Part shown: positions 52,441 to 63,800 of the stretch, one piece after another
Position numbering within the stretch: position 1 is the stretch's first letter
How the letters are laid out: each line of letters begins with the position of its first letter
Source: Teratosphaeria epicoccoides
Lineage: Eukaryota > Ascomycota > Dothideomycetes > Mycosphaerellales > Teratosphaeriaceae
DNA length: 64,000 nucleotides
Direction of reading: 5' to 3'
Assembly (NCBI GenBank): GCA_021401465.1
Contig: JADDMT010000050.1
Location: 164,686-228,685, forward strand
Notes under the pieces: model-generated
Told to the model about the DNA's origin: nothing
Seen by the model: the letters and a program-made list of their open reading frames with translations, nothing else
Database searches by the model: none
Translations under genes and position numbers: made by a program

Positions 52441-52648
52441 GCCTCGCGCCGTGGCAGGTCGCCGAGCTGGTCAGCGAGAGGTCCAACACTGCTGATCTGG
52501 CGTCGTGCGGCGACGATCACGAAAAGAGGTGACACGCCTCGCTTCAGATTGTGCCAGGACACGGGAGAGGGGCTCGTAGGTTCCGAGCAGCGCGGACAAG
52601 CTCAAGGGCCTTTGACCGACAGCGCAGAGGCGACTCCACGGCTCCAAC

Positions 52649-54304
52649 TCACCCATCCAACACCCTCAACATCTCCTCCACCCTCCGAATCTTCTCCCTC
52701 ACCTTCCCCCTCTGTCTACCCCTCTCCATCTCCACCTCGTCGATCCTCTCCCATTCCCTCCAACTCACCCACCGAATCCCCCTCTCCTCGACCACCCTCC
52801 TCACCTCCTTCCAACCTCCCTTCCCACCATCCGCATTCTCCTCCGCAATAAACTTCGTTCCATCCTCCCAATCCCTCGCCACAACATCCGCCGTCGTGAA
52901 CGCATCATCAAGCGTACTCGCAATCACGCCCGTCGGACCTCGCTTCACCCACCCCGCACAGTACATACCTGGGACATGCTTGGCGGTCAATGGGCCGGCG
53001 GGTCCGTCGAGGGGAGAGAGGATGCGGCCCCAGCGGTCGTTGGGGATGATGCCAAGGTTTCTGTCGAAGGGGACGCCGATTTCTTGCATGCCTTCTAATG
53101 CAGTGCTCTGGTAGCCGACTGAGCGGAAGGCGAGACCGGTGCGCACGAGAGTTTTGGTGGATGCTTGTGCGGGCTGGACCTTGAGAGCGCGGATGGCGTT
53201 CAGGTCGGCTTGCGGGTCGCCGGTGAGGAGGGATGAGACGGGCTGTTTGTAGGCCGTTTGCTCGAATCCGACGGCCTCTAAAGATTTACCTCTTGAGGAG
53301 AGGAAGGCGGCGGGTGAGCGCAGGTAGCCGAGCTGCCACGCCTTCTGACTCTGGTCGAGCGGTGTCATCGAGCCTTTCTCCAGGAGCTCTGCTATCCGCT
53401 TCAGTTGTCTTGGCAGCTTCTCGCGCTCCACACCCATCAAATCGTCCCAGGGTTCCGGCGGCGGCTTGAAGCCGAGACCGCGCATGTGCATCAGTTCTCG
53501 CAGCTCTTTGATGGTGTAGGGTGCCTGCAGCGGGCCTCTCCTCCCGATGACCTTGACCTCGCGTATGCTGCTCTTGCTCAACGCCTCCACTGCTGCTTCG
53601 GAGATGTCGGTCTTGCGCAGCTCATCGAGAGGCGCGACCAGGATTCGCGTCACGTCCAATGCCACGTTGCCCTGCCCAACCACGACTGCCCTGTCTCCCG
53701 CTGTCAGACGTGGATCCAGGTCTGCGTGCTCCGGCAGCCCATTGTACCATCCCACGAACGCTCGTGCCGAGACCACCCCGTCCAGATGCTCGCCTGGTAT
53801 TCCCAGCTCCTTATCTTTGCTGGCCCCATACGCGAAGATGACGGCGTCGTAGTGAGGGACTAGGCTCTTCAATGGTAATGCACCATGTCCGTTCCCAACC
53901 GGCACGTTGCCCACGAAATTGAAGTCGGGGTGTTTCGCCACGTCGACCAGCGTTTCCGAGCATCTCTACTGCAGCCTCTGAGCATCAGTCTGGCCGCCGA
54001 GTGAATGCAATGCGGGGGGTGGTTGTCCCACCTTCACCTCCGGATGATCAGGAGCAACTCCATATCGCGCCAAGCCATACGGCACCGGGAGCTGCTCATA
54101 CATATCTATCCGCGCATCGGCCAATTTCTTCTGCAATCGATACGCGCTGTAGAAGCCCGCCGGGCCCGAGCCGATGACGGCCACGTGAATCGGACGGTGG
54201 CGCGTGGCGTTGGTGCGGTAGCCTCGTCGGACTGCACACCGCCGGCACTCGCGACCCCGCGGCGGCGCCCACTTCCACGCCTGCATGCCTCGGGTCGGCG
54301 ACAT
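52649..54304 (-). CDS. ARH1: NADPH:adrenodoxin (ferredoxin) reductase, mitochondrial, 2 exons
   Basis: Mitochondrial FAD enzyme that passes electrons from NADPH to ferredoxin (Yah1) for Fe-S cluster and heme A synthesis. Exon 1 54304-54032, intron 54031-53966 (GTGGGA...CAGTAG), exon 2 53965-52649; 529 residues. N-terminus is Arg/Trp-rich and fits a presequence. FAD loop: VAVIGSGPAGFYSAYRL at about residues 41-57; then LPVPYGLARYGVAPDHPEVK, diagnostic of the family and ending exactly at the splice. NADPH loop: VVGQGNVALDVTRIL. GRRGPLQAPYTIKELREL and the C-terminal GWVKRGPTGVIASTLDDAF are further family signatures. The last 60 residues are basic/acidic and helical. Starting Met is the first in the frame after 54364; other choices would change only the presequence. 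Confidence 0.95.
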
Positions 54305-54900
54305 GGATGACGGACAGGAAGCATTGAAGATTCGCGGCGACCTGCGACCTCGGAGTAGATGCACCGACGGGATGTCAATCAGCAGTCACGTGTGTCAGAA
54401 ACATCCGTCTCAGGCTTTGACATCATCTCTCGCTTCTGACATCTCCATCATCCATTGGACTGGACTACCTTGAAAATTGCAGTTGCCAAGTCGGAGCACA
54501 GCCCGAGCCGAGCCGTGCCAAAGTACCATGGGACATTGGTGTCTGGGTAAGAACGAGTCTCGACGGCAAGCGGTGGAGTCATGGAGTCCCACCTCACCAC
54601 ACCTCACCATTGTCCATCTGTGAGAAGGTTGTGAGAAATTGGCCGAGAACATCCCTCTTGTAGCGTTGGTCGGTAGAACAGTCAGACGGTACACTTTGCT
54701 GCGCGAAAGCGCCTGTATTCCATGCTCCCATATATACGTACTGTCGACCGAGCAGACCTCCTCGTACCCAACGCCATCTCCGCTCATTCGTCGGAGCACT
54801 CGTGCAGCTAGCTATACCTTACCAATTTACAGTCGGACCCGCCATCAAACATGGAGCCATCCTCCTCTGTCGGCCTCGCCCCCTCCCTCACGCGTGAACC
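54305..54900. other. Spacer
   Basis: About 600 bases between two minus-strand genes: the ARH1 promoter and the 3' end of the membrane-protein gene. A TATATATACG at about 54731 is on the + strand with no gene following. Confidence 0.5.
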
Positions 54901-57105
54901 TCACCGCCCACCCCTCCAGCCCCTCCCCTCCTCCACAACCTTCCCACTAACCTCCCTCCGTGCCCTCATCCCGAATGCACCTCTCCCCCCAACCCCCTCC
55001 TGCACATACAACACGCTCTCATCCGCAAAATCCGCTCCCGTCCGGCTCACCACCCTTGCATTCTTCTCCGGACTCGGCGTCCTGCTCGGCCCCGGACTCG
55101 GCGGGAGCCCATATCCGCACGGCCCACCGACCCTTTCTCCGTCCACAGCCGCGAAATCATGCCGACTGATCTGCTGCGGCCGTGGCGCCGGCGAGCGGGA
55201 CTGATTGCGGATGCCTGCGGATGCGGCGACGAGGTCGCCATAGTATCTGCCCTTGGGCGTGTATTGGTGGGTGGTGTTGAGCGAGGGCGCGGACTCAGAG
55301 TAGACGGATGAGGAGAGCGTCTTGGACGTTGCGATGCTCTCGCTTCTCGTGACGCCTTTCGCGTTTTTGAGGGTCATGCCGTCGTCTTCGGGCTCGAGGA
55401 GAGGAGGGGTGGGTGGATGCATGCCCAGGGGTCTTGGGACAAGATGTTGGTCGTGCTGCTGGACGGCTGCAGTTTCGAAGGAGTCGTGGCGGTCGTGTGT
55501 AGGGACAGACGCATAGCCGGCATGCTTGCTGTTGCGGAGTCTTGACGGCTGGGAGGCACCAAGATCTGCGGAGGTGTCGTCTTCGAGCACGAACCAGTTG
55601 TCGGTCAGTAGTTGCTGTTTCTGCTCCCGATGGACATTCTCGGCTGTCAAGGCCGCGTTGTGGGCCGCCGCCGCAGGTGAGGAAGTTCGTGCAGTGAGGT
55701 AAGAGGCAGGACGCGGCGAGTCGAAGCGCTCGACACTCTCGTGTGCAGAACGCGGGCGTTCAAATTCGGGAGAACCAGTCGAGTCCATGACAGAGACGTT
55801 GTTCTGCTTCGTCGGCGTGGTAGGAGCATTACCTTGAGTGCAAGGATTGCATTTGTCTGTCATCATGCTCACGCGCTTGGTCGCGCTGCTGTTACGCTCA
55901 CCTCGTGGACGAACATCAAGCTTTCCGTCCGGACGAAGAATATATCGGCTGTTTGGATTAGTGATGGCATCGCGGTAAAGATCTTGTTGACCCTCATACT
56001 GATTTCTCGACCAGCGTGCTGTCTCCGGATTATGCGGCGAGAACGCGAGAGAAGTCTTGGATCCGTTTCTCGAGTGTCCGAATGGTATTCGAGGTATTTC
56101 TTCCGCATTGATGTCGTGCTTGGCCATCGACACGCGGGAGCCGTTGAGTGTGCTCCCTGAGACATGTGCCAGCCGCTGCTTTTCTTTCTCACTGAGCTGC
56201 TCGTTGATGACTGATGCGTCGGAATTCTTGTACTTGTGCTTCAAAACATGACGGCTGGTGAGATTATCTTCCAGCGGGTTCATGTCTGGAGGCAGGCACG
56301 CGATCTTGCGGAAGATTATGGCCAGGTACAAGTCAAAGCCAGTGGTCAGCAAGTGCAGTCCGGCCATTGCAGCTGCTGCGAATGCTGTGATTGCGAGCAA
56401 GAGGTCTGTGCCTGCTTGACTCGAGAAGAAGGATGTGAACCTCCAGTTTCCCTCGACCTCATCGCCATCGGCTTTGTATCGAGGGACGTCCAGTTGACGG
56501 TTTGAGTTGACAGCCAGAGTGATGTAGACGTAGAGTGGGATGAGGGCCACGTCCATGATCAAGGCGAAGGCATGGTAGCTTGCTGCTGAGCCAGGGGGCC
56601 GGGATCTGGCGGGGCGAACGAGGTGGTAGATTGCGTAGAGCGTAATGAGCATGTCCCATGTTTGCTGCGATAACGTCAAATTAGCTTTGAGGTTCAAGAG
56701 TCAGGGCGGAAGCGCACGCACCGGTATACGCAGTAAGTATGTCTCCGCTCCACTCGTCCCCTTTATACAGATCGCACAAACCAACAACCCAATCGTCCCA
56801 ATCTCCTGCAGGATCCTGAACCCGAATGTAACCCAACGCACGGTCACTACCGCTTTCTTTGTGCTCGGTGACAGGGCCTTATGGTCAGTCTGATTGCCGG
56901 CGACGACGACATAGCTGTCGGGATGCTGATTGAAATTGATCAACGGGCCCTCCCTTTTCGTCGCATTGCCAGTATTCGCCGAGATCTGCGAGAGCCGAGC
57001 ATAGGACGCCTGCGTCACGGCCCTTGGATTGAAGTCGCTGTATGGGTATGCGACCCCTCGTCGTGGTGGTGGATCGTAGATATATGGCTCGCTGGAGCCG
57101 CCCAT
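54901..57105 (-). CDS. Conserved fungal four-TM protein with long disordered tail
   Basis: Exon 1 57105-56722, intron 56721-56665 (GTGCGT...TCGCAG), exon 2 56664-54901; 715 residues. The N-terminus MGGSSEPYIYDPPPRRG is cytoplasmic. TM1 is at about residues 95-120 (VTFGFRILQEIGTIGLLVCAI), TM2 around 130-145 next to the splice, TM3 at FALIMDVALIPLYVYITLAV, and TM4 at DLLLAITAFAAAAMAGLHLL followed by FDLYLAIIFRKIACLPPDMNPLEDNLTSR, a strongly conserved-looking membrane-proximal motif. The rest (about 440 residues) is Ser/Pro/Arg-rich and disordered, with several SP/TP sites, as in membrane-associated scaffold proteins of filamentous fungi. I recognise the style but not a named family; function unknown. 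Confidence 0.85.
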
Positions 57106-57337
57106 CGTGGGAGTACGAAAGACAGATGAACCGCTCAGCTGGAACGCAATGATCTGGATGCTGGAGGAGAAGCAAAGAGCTCGACCGAAATGGCGACCAA
57201 GAATGTACCGTGCTGGAAGATGTGGTTGGTACTCGAGTGATGAGTCGCAGGGATACCATTGTTTGGTTGTGGCCCAAGCTGGTTGCTATGCAGACGATAA
57301 GCCCTTATCGCCGGGCCGAGACGCGGATTTTGACGCG

Positions 57338-57500
57338 CTTGACTGCTAGTTGACTTTGGATCGAGTTGATCATTGACTGCTAGTTGACTTTGATGATCCG
57401 ATTGACTTCTGGTTGACGCGGGTGATTTGGTTGACTGCTAGTCGACGTTTTTGACACGATTGACTGCTTCTTGACATGGCTCATAGCATTTTGACGTCGT
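57338..57500 (+). repeat. Degenerate TTGACTGCT repeat array, locus 3
   Basis: Five units of the clearest form of the element: CTTGACTGCTAGTTGACTTTGG, ATTGACTGCTAGTTGACTTTGATG, ATTGACTTCTGGTTGACGCGGG, GTTGACTGCTAGTCGACG and ATTGACTGCTTCTTGACATGG. Each unit pairs TTGACTGCT with a second TTGAC about ten bases on. It is located about 230 bp upstream of the four-TM gene's start codon, so it could also act as a regulatory array. Confidence 0.8.
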
Positions 57501-60500
57501 TTCGTTGATGCTTGCTGACCTGAAAGCTCCACTCACTCTATGCTGGAGGAAGACGACTAGTCACAAGCACCCATCCCACCGATTTGGGGCCAACCACGGA
57601 CCCTACATCGTCCTCTGGTGTCATCACTGTCGTCGGGCGAGCAATTCCGAATGGCAGTCACTTGATCTTTTGCTGTGGCCTGTGATAACAGCGCATTCAC
57701 TCCACCGCTGGCGAGAGTTTCTCGCGACTACTCAACGACCACTCCGAATCCATGCCTTGGCAGATGAGGACTGGGAGGGTGTCTGTCCGGTGCCAACCCG
57801 GTCCACTGTGAAGATGGTAATGGCCAAAAGCTTTTGCTGCCGCGGCACACTTGCGGCAATGATTGATGCCACCCGCATCATGTTGACTTGGCTGAAACGA
57901 GCTGATTTGCTGATGACACAATTGACTGCAAGAGATATGAGTCAACCAGTTGGTGTTATGCTTGAATGCTCGGCAGCTTGATGAGATATTTTGATCGACT
58001 GTTTACAGGAATGGTCACTGACATCGGTTAAGCCGTCGCAGCACGGATAGAAAAGATGTAACGCGACGCATGTAAGCAAACGTCCAGCCGGCTGGGTCCG
58101 AACCTGTACGGGACAATTCTAGTCACGTTAGCAGGTCAAGTCTACTGGCCAGAACGCAGACCCGGAGCCTCATCGAATGCGAAGTGCGGCGAAGTTCCTC
58201 AGTAGCCACGGCCGAACTTAGCTGTGTCTAATTATTGGTCTGCTGTCTGCTGACTCTACCCGTGGCAGATGGCGAACCACTCCCCAGATCTGTTTCCCTC
58301 AACTTCAACTACACATATCAGTCTGCAACTGATCTGTGCCGCCGTCTACCATGAAACAATGGCGGCGTAGGCCCATTGTCGGCTGGCGTCAAGCCATTGT
58401 TCAGTGGCTTGAACCCACTGTGCGCTATCGACCGCCGCAACCATCGGTCGAACCTCACTTCGGCGGAATTCACGACTAGCCAGCCGCCGGAGTGATATTC
58501 CACTGAGTGTATGCGGGGGTGGCACATATGTGCGAGCGATTGCTGGCACACTGACGATACCAACCTCGCCAAGACATCTGCTCAGGCTGGGCACTGCAGC
58601 CTCCACATGGTTGACTTGGGAGAAAATTCCAGGGCATGTGGGGGTCTAGTCCGCTACAAAATCCACACGAACAAGCTTCGTACATAGGGCAGATATCATA
58701 ATCAGCAACTAAGCTGATTCTCTGCCGCCGCGCCTCTATGGTATTCTATTCGATCCTCGATCTCAACCCCGCCAAAAGGTGACGACAAGTGGTGAGTTCT
58801 ATTGTCTCGAAGGCCTGGAGCTACCATATTATGGTGGCAGCCAAGGCCATTGTATTCCCGAATAAAGTCCCTCCTAGTTCCCAGGTGAAGCGGCAAAGGC
58901 TCGTCGATGGGAGCAGCGAACATAGCTCTGATGATGCCAGATCAAAGATGAATGGACGAGCCGTTGCGAGAATGCCACACTGCTATGGCCACACGAGCAA
59001 TGATACTCTCAGTCAAGTAGTCGATCGCCCAACTCAGACACTTCATATGCTTTCGACATCTTCTTATCATTGCCCAATTTGGCGCTGGTCATTACGAGGC
59101 ACGAGGGACACCACGGCGAGCGCAGTGTGCGAGGCAACACGATTGAGTACTAGATCATCCGATTGACAACAGGCCACGCCAAAGTTTGTGACCTCCATGT
59201 GTTTGCATGTGGAAGCCCCGCTGGCTAGGAAGATTGAAGACATTGACCGCTGCCGTGTCCGAACCACAGCGTGCCGGACGGGGATGATGATTTGCAGATG
59301 ATAGCCTAAACGGGATGTGGTGTAAGGTCCTGCTAGCTCAAGAACCCACTAGTGTTGTTCGACAGCGACACGGCGAATGTCAGGAATCGGTAGCATAGAG
59401 TTGGGACTCGGGAGGAGTTGAGTCGCAACCTGGGTTGGCAAGCCTGCAGGGCGCACTTCGTGATTGTGATTTGGACCATGCAGAATCGTGATTAGAACCT
59501 TCAGAAGCCCGATATGGCCAGTCAGAGCCCACTCGGTAGGGCAACAGAGAGCTGCCTGTAAGATACCCATCAGCACGTGTGGCCGAAAGCGGGTCCATGC
59601 AGGGAGGGGCTTGCCACGGATTGGTACACCATCTTGAGGCCGATGTGGCTCGACAACGTGGCGAATTGCCGGTCTCAGTCGGAAGGGGAACAGGCTGAGC
59701 TGTCCGAGTCCGTCCATGCTTCCTACTATGCCTGAGGGGCGATCATCGATTCGACGTGTGCGTAAAGGAGCAGATGGCTACCTGCATTAACGTGCAGTTC
59801 TCGAGATTCTGCAGGTGCAGCAGCTGCAGTAGTAAGAGCGTACCTGCATCGACAGGGCAGAGGCGCAGTCACTATCGCCTTGTCCATCATGCAAACAGTA
59901 CGAATCCAAGCAGATGTCATGCAGGAGGTGCGTGAATGTAAGTACATTTTTGGCTAGCGGCCCGCGGCGGACCCTTGCTCCGAGAAATTGGCAACTTCAA
60001 GTGCAGCACATCAGCCTTGTCTTCGCCCGGCGCCATGGACAGAGTCTGTACCTCTTCCGCTCTCACCATCGAGAGCAAAACTTACCGGGAATGTCTAGTA
60101 TCCGCTGCGTAGAGAATGGCGATGGCGCCGGGCTGCATGAGCCAGCGTATGCGGCGACAGCGACAGCCAGACGCGTGGTGCTGACAAAGGCCGCCTTCGT
60201 GATGTTCCAAGGTAACACGAACACCCCATGGTGGCAGCAAGAGGCTTGCCGGATCATACAACTCGTAACGGAGTGTTGTCGATGACCTTTGAATTCACAT
60301 ACTGATGTGGGCTGTGAGGATAGGGCCGAAGCCTCAGGCAGCTTGGCATGACGGGACGAGAACCGAGCATGCGTCCCGTGTCAACAGGAGGCGATGATCA
60401 GTAGGACCTCTGACCTTCCGGCCACGCCCCCAAATCAGCCTGCTCGATTCTGCCTTGACACCTGCGTTAGCTCGCGGACCTCCTGCGAGAGATGAGTGCC

Positions 60501-60887
60501 TACATAGCTCTGGGGCACCGGGCTGGGCCTTTCCAAGGTCTCCAACAGCGAAATATGCCCACATAGGTGATTGTCTATTCTGCATTGACAGTCTGGATCG
60601 CAACGGTTTCCATCCGTGATGAGGAGACCGTAGGGTTTCAACAACGGCAAGGCGAAGGCTCCGTGATGCTTTCTGGGAACCATACTCTGTTTGCTCCACA
60701 TGGCTGGTATTGGCGATCCTGCTCATCTCGAAATGTCTGTCCCCGATCTCGAGCGTGATGGTTGGTATAAGACCTGCCCTCCGGTTCACAGTGAGGACTT
60801 CCTCAGCTTACGCCATTAGCTTCTTGACCGGCGACCAGCGCCTTGGTCTATCGTTTGTAATAACACCTTCGTTTTCCGGACAACATC
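57501..60887. other. 3.4-kb gene desert upstream of the giant repeat protein
   Basis: No recognised gene on either strand apart from a weak fragment at 58476-58685. Short ORFs of up to about 150 residues occur on both strands (for example 59717-59349 and 60789-60334, minus) without domains. The final few hundred bases must contain the promoter of the gene starting at 60888; a long upstream region is common for cell-surface protein genes in fungi. Confidence 0.5.
58476..58685 (-). other. Possible fragment of a Cys/Trp-rich extracellular domain
   Basis: Minus-strand open stretch with eight cysteines, including CSCGFC, PCGGC and a later W-x-x-W-Y-x-x-C arrangement, ending at a stop after QWNITPAAG. 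The CxxC...W...W..C pattern recalls the extracellular domain of a family of fungal single-pass membrane proteins, but the start, signal peptide and TM helix are absent. Could be a relic or chance. Confidence 0.2.
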
Positions 60888-63800
60888 ATGCGTTTATTTT
60901 CCAAGGCGGTGCCATTGGCATTTGCGGCCTTGGGCGCTGCAGTGCCCCTGGCCGCGCCGGCCGTCATTGGCGTCTCCGTGAGCGACGCACTCACTCTCTC
61001 AGTATCCCTCCTCCTCGGGGGAAGTTCCTCGAGATCCACCTCAACTGGCACTTCGCTTGGTACCTCAACTAGATCATCATCGTCATCGACATCCGCAGCA
61101 GCGAATTTACTCACCACAGTTACTGGAGTCATCGGCGGCACTAGCACAACGACTTTGACTGGAATCTTGCAGACCGCAACGACTGTGCTTCCCACGGTGG
61201 TATCGGATGTTACGAGCGTTGTTGGCACCAACACTGTCGTTTCTGCGACTACTTTGGCCGGAGTAACGTCTACAGTTACGTCCCTGGTATCAGCGGGCAG
61301 CGGAGTAATCAGCAGCGTGACAACTGATGCGTCTGGAGTTGTTTCTACTGCGTCGAGCACTCTGGTTGGCGCGATCAGCGCAACTACCATTACTAGTGGC
61401 GGAGTCACTTCGACAAAATCCGGCGTAGCTTTGACGGTCGTCAGCGACGTGTCGGGAGTCCTGGCCACTGCTGTCACGCTCGTATCAGAAGTCACTAGCA
61501 CGTCCGCCGCGATTGGTGACATTGTCAGCGTCGCCACTTCCGACTTGAGTAGTGTAATATCCGGAGTATCTTCAACTCTTAGCAGCATCTTGCTCGGAGC
61601 CACCTCGCTCGCCAGCGTCGACACGAGCCTGAGCTCTGACCTGCTTTCGGCAACGTCAATCCTCAGCAGCGACATTTCAGCGGTCCAAAGCACCTTGACT
61701 AGCCAGCTGAGCGCAGCCACTTCGTCCATAAGTAGCCTCGTCAGTCAGCTCTCGACAGCTGCCCCTGGACTTGCCACGAGCATTAGCGCCGAGATCTCTT
61801 CCATCCAGGCGAGCGTGAGCAGTGAGATCAGCTTAGCAACCTCGGTCATTGCGAGTGATGTCTCGTCGGTAGTGTCAATCGTCAGCTCAGATCTGAGCTC
61901 AGCCGTATCCGCCGCAGGTGGAAGCTCACTCACCACACTCCTTACGACAGACGCTTCTGGAGTCCTCTCAACAGCGACAGTCTTGGCAAGCGACGCACTT
62001 ACAAGCGTGGCGTCTGCCGCGCTTTCCAGCGAAGTCAGTCTGCTTTCTTCAGCATTGTCGAGCGTCCTGGCAGAGGAGAGTAGTGCTGCCGTGGCTGGAG
62101 ACACATCTTTGCTCGCTCCCTTGACTACAGCTGCAGCAACGCTCAGCAGTATCCTCAGCGAGGCCACGAGTGAGGTTGCGGCCGTTTCCTCGACATTGTC
62201 AAGTGTTTTGTCTGCAGAGACTAGTGCTCTTTCCGCCGGGGACACTTCTTTGCTGGCCTCCCTGACCTCGCAGGCGGGTTCCCTATCGTCCATCCTTTCC
62301 AGCGATGTCAGCGGGATCGTCTCGGTGGTCACTAGTATCTTGGGCGCTGCAACGAGCGGTGCGACTGCAATCGACCAGACAAGCCTGGTCGGGTCTTTGA
62401 CTTCGGATGCAGGAAGTCTTTCCAGCCAATTGGTCAGTGAGATCAGTGGAATATCGTCGACTTTGACCAGCGTTCTGGCAGCCGAGACTTCCGCAGTTTC
62501 ACTCGGCGAGACCTCCCTGGTGGCATCTCTATCATCGGTAGCAGCTTCGCTATCTACAATCCTCTCAAGCGACGTGGGTGCCGTTTCCTCGACCATTAGC
62601 AGCGTTCTGGCCGAGGCGTCCAGTGTGGCAGCTGGCGAAGAGCCAAGCGTGGTCGCGAGTTTGACGTCTCAATTGATCAGTGAGGTCTCGGCGATCTCAT
62701 CGACCTTAACCAGCGTCCTAGCAGCGGAGAGTAGTGCCCTGTCAGTTGGAGATACGTCCCTTGTGGCATCTCTGACATCGGAGGCAGCTTCGTTATCGTC
62801 TATAATCTCGAGCGACCTGAGTGGGATCGCCTCGGTCACGAGTGCGGCTGCTGCCAATCCATCAAGCCTTCTTGGATCTCTAAGCTCGGACGCCGCGAGC
62901 CTGACCAGTGCACTATCAACCGATATTGCCTCGGCCTCGGCCTCTTTGACGAGCATCATCGGCGCTGAGAGTAGTGCGATTGTTGCTGGCCAGACCAGCT
63001 TAGTCGGTTCGTTGAGCTCAGATGCTCAAAGCCTTTCATCCCTCCTCGCAAGCGAGACGAGTGGTATTGCTTCATCACTTGCTTCAATTAGCGCCTTGGA
63101 GTCGAGCATTGTGGCATCTGATACGATCAACACACTGAGCGGGGCTGTTTCGGGTGGCTTGGCCGCCGCCAGCTCGTCGATCGAATCACTTGCGAGCAGC
63201 GACCTAGCCAGCATAACATCTTCACTGGGCTCCGCGGTCGGCAGTGGCGTGGCCAGCTCGATCATCTCCAGCATCGTCAGTTCCGAACTATCGGTTTTGA
63301 GCTCAAATATTGCTTCGGCGACCTCCACGTTACCCTCTATTGGAAGTAGTGACGTGGCTGCGCTTTCAACCATCATCAGCTCAGATCTGTCTGCAGCCAG
63401 TACAGCCATTGGATCTGAGATCAGCAGCTTGCTCTCGACGGTTCTCACCACAGACGCATCTGGCATTCTTTCGACAGCCACGGTATTGGCAAGCGGTGCA
63501 CTTTCAAGTGGAGTGGGTGCCGGAATTGGTAGCTTGACTTCTGCAAGCGAAGTCAGTCTGCTTTCTTCGGCCTTGTCCAGCATTCTCGCAGCCGAGACCA
63601 GTGCCGCTGGAGTTGGCGAGACCAGTCTGCTCGCATCTTTGAGCTCAGATGCTCTGAGCCTGTCCTCCCTGCTTCCAAGCAATGTTGCGAGCATCACATC
63701 ACAAATTTCCAGCGATCTCGCTGCCGCTACTAGCGCCGCAATAGCAGGAGAGTCTAGTCTGGCTGCTTCGTTGAGCTCAGATGCTCTGAGCCTGTCCTCA

